A stretch of DNA of 64,000 nucleotides from Bacteroides sp. An322 (GTDB lineage: Bacteria; Bacteroidota; Bacteroidia; Bacteroidales; Bacteroidaceae). The notes beneath the pieces are model-generated. The model did no database searches. It saw only the letters and a program-made list of their open reading frames with translations, and was not told the DNA's origin. Shown piece after piece: positions 17,741 through 26,940 of the stretch. How positions within the stretch are numbered: the stretch's first letter is position 1; each line of letters begins with the position of its first letter. The DNA lies in contig NZ_NFIN01000013.1 of the NCBI RefSeq assembly GCF_002161765.1, positions 1 to 64,000 of the forward strand, written 5' to 3'. Made by a program: the position numbers and the translations under genes.

Positions 17741-18628
17741 TTAGTCGATAAACCGGCGGGTAAGGTTTTCGAATTCATCAATGCGCCGGTCTCGGAGGAA
17801 GGGCCACCAACGGCGTACATTTTCACTCCGGTCCATATCGATGTCTACTATCAGATTCTCTTCTTTCGTATTGCTTGCTTGAGCCAATAGTTCGCCTTGA
17901 GGTCCGGCAACGAAGCTATTCCCCCAAAACAAGATACCATTGGTTTGTCCGGACGGGTCAGGTTCTAAACCAACCCGGTTTACGGCTATGACGGGTAAGC
18001 CATTGGCTACGGCATGTCCTCGTTGTACCGTTATCCAAGCACCGATTTGGCGCAGTTTCTCTTCTTGGGTATCAGTGCTTTCCCACCCAATGGCGGTTGG
18101 ATAAATCAATATTTCAGCCCCTTTCAATGCCATGAGCCGTGCTCCTTCGGGATACCATTGGTCCCAACAAACTTGTACGCCTAATTTTCCAATAGAAGTC
18201 TGAATCGGTTCGAAGCCGATGTCTCCGGGAGTGAAATAGAATTTTTCGTAATAAGCAGGGTCATCGGGAATGTGCATTTTGCGGTAGATACCGGCTATGC
18301 TTCCGTCTGTATCGAATACAACGGCTGTATTGTGATACAGTCCCGGTGCGCGGCGTTCGAATAATGAGGTGACCAATACGATGTGGTAAGCGGAAGCTAT
18401 TTCGCTATAGAAACCGGTAGAAGGTCCGGGTATAGGTTCTGCCAAATCGAACAAAGAGGTGTCTTCGGTTTGGCAAAAATAGGGTGTATTGTGAAGTTCT
18501 TGCAATACGACCAGATTGGCTCCGGCTTGAGCCAAAGAAGCGATATTGCGGTGCAGCTTCTCTAAGTTAGTCTTGATATCGGTAGAGCACGATTGCTGAA
18601 CGATACCTGCGCGGATGATTCTTGTCAT
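17741..18628 (-). CDS. aguB: N-carbamoylputrescine amidase
   Basis: A 295-residue nitrilase-superfamily enzyme that hydrolyses N-carbamoylputrescine to putrescine, CO2 and ammonia. The catalytic Glu-Lys-Cys set is visible in VVLQELHNTPYF, IYRKMHIPDDP and QVCWDQWYPEGAR. The phrase FYFTPGD and full length agree with AguB. It follows agmatine deiminase on the same strand (57-base gap), so the two form the agmatine-to-putrescine route. Confidence 0.92.
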   Translation of the reverse strand: MTRIIRAGIVQQSCSTDIKTNLEKLHRNIASLAQAGANLVVLQELHNTPYFCQTEDTSLFDLAEPIPGPSTGFYSEIASAYHIVLVTSLFERRAPGLYHNTAVVFDTDGSIAGIYRKMHIPDDPAYYEKFYFTPGDIGFEPIQTSIGKLGVQVCWDQWYPEGARLMALKGAEILIYPTAIGWESTDTQEEKLRQIGAWITVQRGHAVANGLPVIAVNRVGLEPDPSGQTNGILFWGNSFVAGPQGELLAQASNTKEENLIVDIDMDRSENVRRWWPFLRDRRIDEFENLTRRFID

Positions 18629-18685
18629 ATAAATTGAAAATTAAAAATTGAGAATTAATAATTAGTTTATGCTCTCTTTGGTGCA

Positions 18686-19714
18686 TTAAAAGGAACAAAC
18701 ACTTTCGGGGTATTGCATGGTGACGCAATGCAGTGACCCGTGTTGTTGTATCAATGCCCGGCAATCGACTCCTACTATTTCTTTTCCGGGGAAAGCTTTA
18801 ACCAGCACTTGGGCTGCCTGACGGTCCTTTTCCGGTTGGGCGTATGTAGGATATAGCACAGCTTCATTCATAACCAGGAAATTGGCATACGTAGCAGGCA
18901 ATCTTTCTCCTTCAGCATCATAAATGGCATCGGGCATCGGAAGCGGAAGCAGACGGAATGGGTCGCCATTTAATGTACGGAAGGTTTTTAGTTGTTCCTC
19001 CATGGCATGCAATGCTCCGTAATGCTCGTCTTCGATGTCGGTGCATTGCACATAGACAATGGTGTGGTTCGGACATAAGCGGGCAAGTGTATCAATGTGG
19101 CTATCAGTATCATCTCCTGCTAAAAAGCCGTAATCCAACCATAGAACTTGAAGCAGGTTGAACCGTTCTTTCAGGTATTGTTCGATTTCTTCCCGGCATA
19201 AAGTGTCGTTCCGGTTCGGAGCCAACAGACAGGTGGAAGTGGTGAGCAAAGTGCCTTCTCCGTCGCTTTCTATTGACCCGCCTTCCAATACAAAATTGCG
19301 GCAATTGACGTAATGCCCGTTCAGTAAGCCGCTTTTATAGAGGTGGGTATTAATCAGATTATCTTTACAAGCTGCAAATTTCATTCCCCAACCGTTGAAG
19401 CAAAAGTCCAGCAGCAAAGGGGATGAGTCTTTTTGAAGCAAGGTGATAAAGCCATGGTCGCGTGCCCAAGTGTCGTTGGTGGGGCAGGGGACGAAACGGA
19501 TATTGGATTTGTATTCCGTTTCTTCGAGTGCTTTGGGAAATTCGGGAGCAACCAGCAATAAAGGCTGGCGGCTTGCGATTTCCCGTGCCAGATTGAGGAA
19601 ACACGTTTCCACTTCTTCCAGCATGTAGTTCCAATCGGTTCTGGCATGTGGCCAGGTCAGTTGGATATAGCTTTGTCTATGCCATTCGGCAGGTAAATAA
19701 TACGTACGTTCCAT
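18686..19714 (-). CDS. aguA: Agmatine deiminase
   Basis: The 342-residue protein belongs to the PAD_porph family and converts agmatine to N-carbamoylputrescine. Typical motifs are PAEWHRQSYIQLTWPH at the N terminus, TNDTWARDHGF, FVLEGGSIESDGEGT, DDTDSHIDTLARL and a C-terminal GSLHCVTMQYP with the nucleophilic Cys. It overlaps no neighbour and is 7 bases from the end of the tamB homologue, which lies upstream on the same strand. Confidence 0.92.
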   Translation of the reverse strand: MERTYYLPAEWHRQSYIQLTWPHARTDWNYMLEEVETCFLNLAREIASRQPLLLVAPEFPKALEETEYKSNIRFVPCPTNDTWARDHGFITLLQKDSSPLLLDFCFNGWGMKFAACKDNLINTHLYKSGLLNGHYVNCRNFVLEGGSIESDGEGTLLTTSTCLLAPNRNDTLCREEIEQYLKERFNLLQVLWLDYGFLAGDDTDSHIDTLARLCPNHTIVYVQCTDIEDEHYGALHAMEEQLKTFRTLNGDPFRLLPLPMPDAIYDAEGERLPATYANFLVMNEAVLYPTYAQPEKDRQAAQVLVKAFPGKEIVGVDCRALIQQHGSLHCVTMQYPESVCSF

Positions 19715-19721
19715 TCGTTAT

Positions 19722-22700
19722 TTAGTCTTTAGTTGTTTCTTTATTCCGTTTCTCTTGTACATAGGATTGTTGTTCTTCAGCTTCTTGGGCTTGTTTTTTC
19801 TTTCTTCTGCGGAACAGCATCCAGTCGAATAATTCCCGCCAATTATCGAAATCTTTCTTATACATCAGTCCGATGCCTTGGGTAGTCAAGGTCGATTTGG
19901 TGAAATAGCGGTCATTGGTTTCATTATATCCTTTTAAACGCAATTCTCCGTTTTTGGTCAGCATCCACATCGCTTCAAAGTCTCCTACGAAGTTTGTGTT
20001 TTGCAGAGCATTGTCCCGATAGCCGAAGTTTCCATTGATGATGAGCCGGTTATCCAATAGCCTTCCGGACAAAATGGCTTCGGCTTCCACATCGCTCCAT
20101 CCGTTTTCGCCTGTGCTTAAGTTGGTTCCTACATTCCAGTTCTGATTGTCGATGACTTGCGAGAGCATGTTGTTCAATTGTCCCGATAAAGTACTGAAAG
20201 CCAATGAACTGGTGGCATCCGACTGGGTAGCGTTGTTGTTATAGTCGTATGTATAGAATTTCCCGATACCCAGCAGATAGATGATTTGGGTATTCATTTG
20301 TTCTTCTGTACTGGTCAGACTCCGTACCAGTTCACGGTCTTCATCGCTTACGGTAGGCAGGTCAAGGTCGAATTTCAGGGTCGGGCTGGTCAGGTTTCCG
20401 CTCAAATTCAAGAGGCAATTGACCCGTACATTGCCCCGCGAGCTGGAAGCATCTGCTACCAAATCGTTTAGCGAAGCCGAGTTAACCGTATAGACCGCTT
20501 GTACATTCAGGTTTGCCTGGCGTGGGTTTCCGTTGAAGGAAACCATACCTCCCGATTGCAGGGTAAAGTCTTTCCGGATAACGTTCTGCATACTCATCTT
20601 ATAGATTCCGTCTTCGATATTATAGTTCCCGAACATCAAAAAATCGCCTTTATTATAGAAATTGATACGCAGGTTTCCCGTTCCGGTTGCTGAAATGTTG
20701 TCTCCAGCAATCGGATCCATGACAATCCGCATGGTAGCGTCCGGTGTGGCTTCTATTTGAAAGTTCAGATGCATATCCAGCGGTGTATCGTCTTCTTCCT
20801 CCTCTTCGCGCTCGTTCAGCGGGTGATAGAGCTCGGTATGTATGTTTTCTTGTTGACGTTTGGGAGTCCGGTCTACGAATTCGATAAACTGGTTGCTGGT
20901 GGCTTCGGCGGCGGTTGCGGTCACGTATGTAAACGAAGTATGAGGGTCGGTCCGTAAAGTTCCGTCTACGTTTAATGCATTGTTCCCGCCCCGAAGCAAG
21001 ACTTCACCGGTGGTGTAGATAGTGCCATAGAAAGGAAATTCAGGCGTCTCTTTTTCGGTGTGGAACACCCGCATGTTGTTGGTATTAAAGCGGAAATTAT
21101 AGGTCAGATTCTTGAGTTTCCGGTGGTTTAAAGAACCGTTTACAAGTCCGGTATTTCCTTCCATATCGGCTATCTGCACATTGTCAAACCCGAAATGCCC
21201 CGAACGGATATGTACCGAATCGGCATGCACTTTGAAAGAAGTGTTCAGGATATCCACTTTCATACTGGCATCAGCCCGTGCGTCTCCTTCCAAATCCAGA
21301 CCGGAAAATGGTCCGTAAAGGCGTACATTCCCGAATACACGCCCCTGCATATTGGTGAAAATACCGTCGATAAACGGCTGGAGAAAGGCTAAGTTCGTGC
21401 CTCCTGCACGGATGTTCAAGTTTAGTCCTTTTTCTTTGGGAGAGACGTATCCGTCTACGAAAGTGGAATATTGCTCATTCTCCTTGATATCTGCCAAGAG
21501 ACGCACACCGCCCAGTTCGTTATCCCATTCGCCTTTGATGTCTCCTCTGCCTAATAACGCATCGTTCAGGGAGAAGCTTTTCACGTCCAGACGGGTGTAC
21601 ATGACAGGTTTGTCTAACACGTGATGCAGATGAACCCGTCCGGTAATCAGCCCGTTGAATTTTACGGCATGGAACTGGATGATATCCATGATGTATTGCA
21701 GGTTGATGTTACTCAAGTCTACCAGGCAACTATCTGTTTCGGCTTTTCCTATCCGTCCGTTTGCCCGTACATATTGGTCGCGATGTTCGAAGCGGAAATC
21801 ATGAATGTCGATGATGCCCTTGTTGATGACCACTTCCGAGGGGTGTATGTGCCAAATGCTGTCATTCAGGATAATCCGGCTAGGCTGGATTTGAATCCGG
21901 GTGTTCAATTGTTTTTCTTCTTCTGATTTTTGAAAGTGCGCTATGGCTTGCAGTTTTCCGCTAAATGTAGCTTCGGTATTATTTCCCCAGTTAACCATTG
22001 CCTGAAGTTGGTTATCATGAGCCAAAGCCTGTACCGCAAGGTTGACCATGGTTCCTTTTTTCATCCGCTTGTTGGCACGGAGTTGGCATTGAAGCCCTTC
22101 GTCCGTATTATCACAAAGGAAGGTACCCGCTTCGTAATAAGCGCCTTTATAGGTAAATTCGGGCGCGTATGCACGTACTTGCATCCGTGTCTGGCTATCA
22201 TCGAAATATCCTTTTAGCGATACGGGCATAGTGACATCCAAAGGAACGTCGAGCACTTTCGATAAGAGGTCGGTGTTGTCCAGTTGGATATCAAAGCGGA
22301 AATTATTGTTTGTTTCCGGCATTTTCTTGTCTTGAGCCAATAGGGCAGGGATATACCGTTGCACATTCTTCAGGATGCTGGTGGGGAGGGTACGGTATGA
22401 ATAATTACCCTGAACGTCACCGTTGAGGAAAGGCGAGCGAATTTCAATCCGTTTCTCCTGGCTTCCGCTAAGGGTGCTTGCGGCAATATCGAAATGGTCA
22501 AACGAATAGCACTTGTCTTTATCAGGTGCATTGACCGATACGCTATCTATATGGATGATTCCTTGTGCATCGTCAATGGAATGTCCCGTAAAGTCAGCCA
22601 GTACTTTCAAAGAGAAATCGGTATCCGGGTATTTCTCGGTCAGATGAAGCGCGTTCGGGCGGAAATTGCGTACGTTTATCGCTACATTGAAATCCGGAAC

Positions 22701-24251
22701 TTGCCGCTGGGTGGCTACATGCCCGTTGATTTCGATGTTTCCATTGGCGTCATTCAGTGTGATTTTCCCATCGAATCCTCCCGGTGCATATTGGCCGTCG
22801 AGCCGGATGTCGTGGTATTCGTATTGTTTATACGTCAACGAAGAAACCACGCCCTTAATATACGACTGGGCATTCCCGTTTTGGTATCTGAACCCTTCTA
22901 ATTCGACGTCGAACACTGTATTCCCCCATGTCTGTTCGTTTCCTAAAAGCGTTCCGAGATTGAATGTCTCGCTCTTGATTTTGCCTGAATACGAACGGGG
23001 CGAAGTGCCGGTGGCTTTGTGCATGGTTATATTGGCTTGTACTGTTCCGGCATCAGACGTAATCATGCCGTATGTGGTGAGTTGGCGGAGGTATCCGGAT
23101 ACATTTCCGGTGAATTGCACATCTCCCAGGCGTTTTACGATGCCTGGAGGCTCTTCTTTCCCCGTAAGGTTCCGAAACAGCCATGCCAGTCCTTGGGCAT
23201 CGGCATCCAGTTGGGAGATTTGCCCGAACAGGAACATTCCGTCCTTTTCGTGCCAATGGTTGGCTATGCCTTTCCCTTTGAGAAGCAGGGTTTTATCGTT
23301 TCCGTCGAGGTATATTTCGTTGCATCGGGTGCGGTTGCCTTCTCCTTCCATAGCCAGCCGGAAATCCACCGGACTATGGAAATGGCTAAAAGCCGGTACG
23401 AACATGGCAAGGTCTGCCGGAGTAATATGGGCTTCGAGGCGCATACGGTAAGTTGTGTTCTTGTCCAAGACCGGAAATTTTGGGATGCTGTCATAATTTG
23501 CGCTAAGGCTGTCTATTACAAGCGAAGTTTCGGGCAACTGGATTTCCAAGTCATTGAGAGCCAGCCGGCGAGGGGTTGCGATGAATTTCATCGTCATTTT
23601 CTTCAGCTTGAACCCGCTTGCCTCGTTGAAGCTCATGCGCCGGATTTGCGCATTGACCGAGTCGTTGGTCAAGGCTTTCAAAGAGAGGGTAGCCGAGAGG
23701 TTTTGCACTCCGATGTGTTTAGCATTGAAGCGGTTCGGGGTTTCGGGTTCCGACAAGACATCGTAGTAGATTTGCCCACGACGGATAAGCACCGCATTGA
23801 TGCGGAGGTCGATGGGTTTCTTATCTTTCTTTATTGTGTCTTTCGAAGCAAAGGCATCCAATACGAACTGGAAATTCGTGGGCGATTCAGGGGTTTTCCG
23901 GTTCAGGCGTGCATGGAGTCCGAAGAGTTGTACGCTACTGATGCGGATTTGCCCATGAAACAGGAGTGAGATTTCTATCTTGGCAGACAGGCGGGACACC
24001 TTGAGCAATTCGCGGCTCTCTTGGTCTTTCAGCGTTACATTTTGGATGATAATCCGGTTCAGAAGCCCTAAATCAATGTTGCCGATGCTTACTTCGGTAT
24101 GCATGAGCTGGCTCAGTTCATCGGACACGATATCGGATAGTTGCTTTTGGATAAAAGACAGGTTCAGGATGGCAATCAATCCGAAGTAGCATACCAGCAC
24201 CAAGATGATTGTCGTCCGGACAATATGTTTTATGTGAATTATCTTTCTCAT
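19722..24251 (-). CDS. TamB-like translocation and assembly protein
   Basis: A very large protein (1509 residues) with one N-terminal membrane segment (about residues 12-32, TTIILVLVCYFGLIAIL). A long beta-rich body of repeated AsmA/TamB-like strands follows, then a C-terminal DUF490/TamB region (GTGNLRINFYNKGDFLMFG, PTLKFDLDLP). TamB proteins span the periplasm and act in outer membrane protein assembly or lipid transfer. The charged tail (RRRKKKQAQEAEEQQ) lies after the domain. It heads a minus-strand group with aguA and aguB; a functional link to them is not evident. Confidence 0.88.
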   Translation of the reverse strand: MRKIIHIKHIVRTTIILVLVCYFGLIAILNLSFIQKQLSDIVSDELSQLMHTEVSIGNIDLGLLNRIIIQNVTLKDQESRELLKVSRLSAKIEISLLFHGQIRISSVQLFGLHARLNRKTPESPTNFQFVLDAFASKDTIKKDKKPIDLRINAVLIRRGQIYYDVLSEPETPNRFNAKHIGVQNLSATLSLKALTNDSVNAQIRRMSFNEASGFKLKKMTMKFIATPRRLALNDLEIQLPETSLVIDSLSANYDSIPKFPVLDKNTTYRMRLEAHITPADLAMFVPAFSHFHSPVDFRLAMEGEGNRTRCNEIYLDGNDKTLLLKGKGIANHWHEKDGMFLFGQISQLDADAQGLAWLFRNLTGKEEPPGIVKRLGDVQFTGNVSGYLRQLTTYGMITSDAGTVQANITMHKATGTSPRSYSGKIKSETFNLGTLLGNEQTWGNTVFDVELEGFRYQNGNAQSYIKGVVSSLTYKQYEYHDIRLDGQYAPGGFDGKITLNDANGNIEINGHVATQRQVPDFNVAINVRNFRPNALHLTEKYPDTDFSLKVLADFTGHSIDDAQGIIHIDSVSVNAPDKDKCYSFDHFDIAASTLSGSQEKRIEIRSPFLNGDVQGNYSYRTLPTSILKNVQRYIPALLAQDKKMPETNNNFRFDIQLDNTDLLSKVLDVPLDVTMPVSLKGYFDDSQTRMQVRAYAPEFTYKGAYYEAGTFLCDNTDEGLQCQLRANKRMKKGTMVNLAVQALAHDNQLQAMVNWGNNTEATFSGKLQAIAHFQKSEEEKQLNTRIQIQPSRIILNDSIWHIHPSEVVINKGIIDIHDFRFEHRDQYVRANGRIGKAETDSCLVDLSNINLQYIMDIIQFHAVKFNGLITGRVHLHHVLDKPVMYTRLDVKSFSLNDALLGRGDIKGEWDNELGGVRLLADIKENEQYSTFVDGYVSPKEKGLNLNIRAGGTNLAFLQPFIDGIFTNMQGRVFGNVRLYGPFSGLDLEGDARADASMKVDILNTSFKVHADSVHIRSGHFGFDNVQIADMEGNTGLVNGSLNHRKLKNLTYNFRFNTNNMRVFHTEKETPEFPFYGTIYTTGEVLLRGGNNALNVDGTLRTDPHTSFTYVTATAAEATSNQFIEFVDRTPKRQQENIHTELYHPLNEREEEEEDDTPLDMHLNFQIEATPDATMRIVMDPIAGDNISATGTGNLRINFYNKGDFLMFGNYNIEDGIYKMSMQNVIRKDFTLQSGGMVSFNGNPRQANLNVQAVYTVNSASLNDLVADASSSRGNVRVNCLLNLSGNLTSPTLKFDLDLPTVSDEDRELVRSLTSTEEQMNTQIIYLLGIGKFYTYDYNNNATQSDATSSLAFSTLSGQLNNMLSQVIDNQNWNVGTNLSTGENGWSDVEAEAILSGRLLDNRLIINGNFGYRDNALQNTNFVGDFEAMWMLTKNGELRLKGYNETNDRYFTKSTLTTQGIGLMYKKDFDNWRELFDWMLFRRRKKKQAQEAEEQQSYVQEKRNKETTKD

Positions 24252-24272
24252 TCAGCAGCCTCTAAAATGTAA

Positions 24273-24280
24273 CAAAGGTA
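24273..24280 (-). promoter_or_regulatory. -7 element for the tamB-like gene
   Basis: The plus strand reads CAAAGGTA, so the minus strand reads TACCTTTG, a perfect TAnnTTTG, 22 bases before the start codon. No clear TTTG was found at the -33 position. Confidence 0.55.
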
Positions 24281-24412
24281 CAAATATCGGCTGAGATAAT
24301 CTCTATTCTTGCCTGCATTTTATGATTTTTAATATGAATATCGGCGTATCTTCAGATACATGCCAAATTGTCAGCAAAGTGATGACAAAAATGCATATAG
24401 GTGCATCGGCTT

Positions 24413-24476
24413 ACGAAGCCTGCTTCATAAGGCAACGAAGCCTGCTTCATGGGCTGATGAAGCAGGCTTCGTTTTT
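24413..24476. repeat. Triple 16-base repeat forming alternative hairpins
   Basis: ACGAAGCCTGCTTCAT occurs at 24413-24428 and 24435-24450 and in inverted form at 24457-24472. The second and third copies give a 17-base stem with a 6-base loop followed by five T on the plus strand. The first copy can replace the second. It lies in the 243-base gap between DUF418 and tamB, which otherwise shows only the tamB promoter. Confidence 0.7.
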
Positions 24477-24494
24477 CAAGGCATACGGATGCAT

Positions 24495-25682
24495 TTATTG
24501 ATGTTTCTTGCCTATCCACGTGAGGCGGTGCCAAACGGTTTCCAGCGGACCGCGTTTGAAGTGTCGGAACCACCAATGCGCGAATGCCAGTTGGAGCAGG
24601 AAGAAGGCGATGCCAATCAAGAGGCTCAGCGTGGTGCCGCAATAGCGGTGCATCTCCAACCCGTATCCGTAATAAATGAAACTTCCGATAATGGATTGGG
24701 TGATATAGTCGGTCAGGCTCATCTTGCCGTAAGGCACCAATATCTGTTGCACTTTCCCTTTATTGACCCAATAGAGAATGAGGAACGCGCTGACCATTAC
24801 GAGCATGAAAGCCAAGTTGTACCATGAGTTCCAAATGGTTTCCATCGAAGCTTTCAGGAACGGGTTCTTGATTTGCGAATAGATAAAGTCTTTCAGGTAA
24901 TAAAGGATGACCGCACTGGGCAGAGCGTAGATGCCTACCCGTTGCCAGAAGCCCATTACCCGGTCGTGTGTCTCGTCGGTCATGCGGAACAAGCCTTTCC
25001 GCCCTATCAGCATGCCCAGCATAAAGAGCGAGGCGGTTTGGAACACACGTCCGTAGCACCATGCCCAATTGAGGCTGGCAAGCTGGCCTGTCACGAAATT
25101 CACCTTTACCATTTCCCACCATGAGCTTCCTCCGAGTTGCGGGTAAACATCGCCTAAAGAGTAAATCATCTGTTGCGGGTTGGCTTCGGGATTGATTAAC
25201 GCATAGATTACTTTACACCATTCTAATGGTTGGAGCATCAAGAAGCAGGCAATCCAAAAGACCGTCTTGTCCGACAGATGCCGCACCGGAACCAATACGA
25301 ATCCCAAGAGGGCGTAAAGCACCAAGATTTCGCCGGGGAAGAAAGAAGCGTTGATAAACCCGAATCCCAACAAGAGGACGAGCCGCCACATATACCGGTT
25401 TCGGAAGTCTTCGCCCCGTTTCTCGCAATTACGGCTTTGCAGGTAGAAGGTAAAGCCGAAGAGCAAGGCAAAGATAGCGTATGCTTTCCCTGAAAAAATG
25501 AAAAACAGCATGTCCCATAGGTGCTTGTCGAGGCTGGCAAGCAGGGGAGAGTCCGTTTTCGGAAAAGAATAATAGTTGAAATGCTCGATGTTATGCAAAA
25601 GGATGATTCCCATAACGGCGAATCCGCGAAGTGCGTCAATTGCCAAGATACGCTCCTTGGAGCGCAAAAGTTCGTTTCCCAT
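24495..25682 (-). CDS. DUF418 domain membrane protein
   Basis: The 395-residue protein has about nine to ten hydrophobic segments. The N-terminal motif RILAIDALRGFAVMGIILLH belongs to the acyltransferase-like/DUF1624 type head. The C-terminal FRHFKRGPLETVWHRLTW motif is diagnostic of DUF418. It sits in the cytoplasmic membrane. Its biochemical role is unknown; transport or membrane acyl transfer has been proposed for relatives. It is a single gene with its own promoter. Confidence 0.85.
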   Translation of the reverse strand: MGNELLRSKERILAIDALRGFAVMGIILLHNIEHFNYYSFPKTDSPLLASLDKHLWDMLFFIFSGKAYAIFALLFGFTFYLQSRNCEKRGEDFRNRYMWRLVLLLGFGFINASFFPGEILVLYALLGFVLVPVRHLSDKTVFWIACFLMLQPLEWCKVIYALINPEANPQQMIYSLGDVYPQLGGSSWWEMVKVNFVTGQLASLNWAWCYGRVFQTASLFMLGMLIGRKGLFRMTDETHDRVMGFWQRVGIYALPSAVILYYLKDFIYSQIKNPFLKASMETIWNSWYNLAFMLVMVSAFLILYWVNKGKVQQILVPYGKMSLTDYITQSIIGSFIYYGYGLEMHRYCGTTLSLLIGIAFFLLQLAFAHWWFRHFKRGPLETVWHRLTWIGKKHQ

Positions 25683-25728
25683 GTGTCGTTTTTAAAGTTT
25701 GATTGGTTAATAAAATGATTTCGGGTTG

Positions 25729-25736
25729 CAAACTTA
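25729..25736 (-). promoter_or_regulatory. -7 element for the DUF418 gene
   Basis: The minus strand reads TAAGTTTG, a match to TAnnTTTG, 47 bases before the start codon. The -33 element is not clear. Confidence 0.5.
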
Positions 25737-25781
25737 CGACATTTATTTAAAATATGCGAATAAGATTGCATATATCCGCGG

Positions 25782-25805
25782 AATATCCAAATTTTCAGGA
25801 AAAAT
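25782..25805. repeat. Left 24-bp direct repeat (att-like)
   Basis: Twenty-four bases beginning AATATCCAAATTTTCAGG are identical to 30329-30352. The spacing is 4547 bases. It lies between the DUF418 promoter and a decayed mobilization-like gene, which fits one end of an integrated element. Confidence 0.8.
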
Positions 25806-25851
25806 AATAGGATAAAACGCAGAATAAAGCGAATTTGAGCATTCTCACTGA

Positions 25852-26168
25852 CGGTCAGAGAGTTTGGTTTCGATTGGTGCAGAATGGCATCAGGGCGTAT
25901 CCGCACTTGAATGTCAGAACGAAGAGTTGGTACGGTATATTGAAACAATGGAACGGGAGCATAAGGAAGAACGCACCAAGTTCAACGAGTATATGGATAA
26001 GATACAGCGGTGCTTCCCTCATGTGGAGAAGCTGTTGCTTCGCTTGTGCAATGGTTCAGACAGAAAGCACGTGAATGGAGAAATGGGTTGAGGATTGCAG
26101 CCGGAAAGCAGGATAAAGGACTGAAAAAATATAGGATGTTTTCTAAAATTCACTCCAAAAACAAATAA
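25852..26168 (+). pseudogene. Decayed C terminus of a mobilization (relaxase)-like protein
   Basis: From 25852 to about 26040 one frame reads a charged helical segment (ECQNEELVRYIETMEREHKE, then DKIQRCFPHVEKLL). After a shift at about 26040-26049 another frame continues VQWFRQKAREWRNGLRI and stops at 26166. Both pieces resemble the C-terminal part of Bacteroides mobilization relaxases, in which a coiled region is followed by a W-F-R-Q motif. The N-terminal catalytic part is missing and the piece opens after an in-frame stop. The assignment is tentative, from memory of family sequences. Confidence 0.4.
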
Positions 26169-26205
26169 AAGCACTATAAGGTAGGGGATTATCGGAAAAA
26201 TCCCT

Positions 26206-26213
26206 TATCTTTG
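26206..26213 (+). promoter_or_regulatory. -7 element upstream of the structured leader
   Basis: TATCTTTG is a perfect TAnnTTTG. Transcription would start near 26220 and run through about 260 untranslated bases into the lipoprotein gene at 26479. A TTTG -33 box is not seen. Confidence 0.6.
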
Positions 26214-26219
26214 TATTCG

Positions 26220-26440
26220 GGTGGAGATAACTCCGTCTAAGACATGTTAATTTAAAGAAGCGTTGTGCTTTTCTTGCGAGTGTAAAGCCTGAGAAACTGA
26301 ACAATCGTATGACAAGAAGGCATAGTGGTTCTCACGCTATAGCGTGGGCTGCTATTACCATATCGTCATACATAGGTTTTCTCAGGGCCTACACTCGAAG
26401 ACGTGGCATTGCAGTTCCACGCTTCGTGGTTTAATAAAAG
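26220..26440 (+). ncRNA. Structured 5' leader or small RNA, unrecognised class
   Basis: A closing helix pairs CGAGTGTA (26277-26284) with TACACTCG (26390-26397). It is continued by CCTGAGAAAC (26288-26297) with GTTTTCTCAGG (26376-26386, one bulge). Inside, GTATGAC (26307-26313) pairs with GTCATAC (26365-26371), and the perfect palindrome CACGCTATAGCGTG (26333-26346) caps the structure. Side hairpins are GGAG/CTCC (26223-26233) and GACGTGG/CCACG (26400-26421). The nested helices over 120 bases, downstream of a promoter and before a lipoprotein gene, suggest a regulatory leader, processed RNA or recombination-associated RNA. I cannot name a known class. Confidence 0.6.
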
Positions 26441-26478
26441 TCCTTGTGGAAGCTGAAGGAAAAAATGGAGGATGGAAT

Positions 26479-26904
26479 ATGAAGAAACTTATGTTACCTT
26501 ATTTGTTATTTCCCCTTTTTGCAATAGGTGGATGTACGGGCAATGTGCCTAAGACGGATTCCCAAAAAGTAGAAGCACAAGAGCCACTTGTGGAGACATA
26601 TACCGTAGAACGGTATAAACTCTTTCCAACGCAAAACATGTGGACATTTATTAAACTTGACACACAAACAGGTCAAATGTGGCAATTGCAATATAGTGTA
26701 AATGATGATAAAGGACGGTTTGAGTATGACCTTAATCCTAATGCACTTGTTGTTAATGACAAGAAAGTTAATGGTCGCTTTGAACTTTACCCAACTAAAA
26801 ACATTTACAACTTTATCCTTCTTGACAAAATAGATGGAAAAGCATGGCAGGTTCAATGGTCGTTTGACGAAGAAAATCGTGCCGTTCTTCCTATTAATAA
26901 ATAA
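26479..26904 (+). CDS. Small lipoprotein with two internal repeats
   Basis: The start at 26479 follows GGAGG and gives 141 residues: a lipoprotein signal (LFPLFAIGGCTGN, Cys 19) and two similar units. These are RYKLFPTQNMWTFIKLDTQT then GQMWQLQYS, and RFELYPTKNIYNFILLDKID then GKAWQVQWS. Each unit looks like a beta-propeller or WG-type strand pair. An upstream in-frame ATG at 26344 lies inside the structured RNA and is rejected. Function is unknown. It probably begins an operon with the next two genes, being 36 bases from the following start. Confidence 0.7.
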   Translation: MKKLMLPYLLFPLFAIGGCTGNVPKTDSQKVEAQEPLVETYTVERYKLFPTQNMWTFIKLDTQTGQMWQLQYSVNDDKGRFEYDLNPNALVVNDKKVNGRFELYPTKNIYNFILLDKIDGKAWQVQWSFDEENRAVLPINK

Positions 26905-26940
26905 AATGCAATTTGATAATCTTTATATACGATTTAAATT

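Noticed and set aside
23019..23969. A 316-codon plus-strand frame opposite the TamB-like gene
   Set aside because: Antisense to a long, well-supported gene, and its translation shows no domain.
24360..24827. A 155-codon plus-strand frame across the triple repeat and DUF418 end
   Set aside because: Mostly antisense to DUF418 and contains the repeats. No recognisable protein features.
26344..26478. N-terminal extension of the small lipoprotein gene
   Set aside because: It lies in the structured RNA and would bury the lipoprotein signal. The start at 26479 has a good ribosome binding site.
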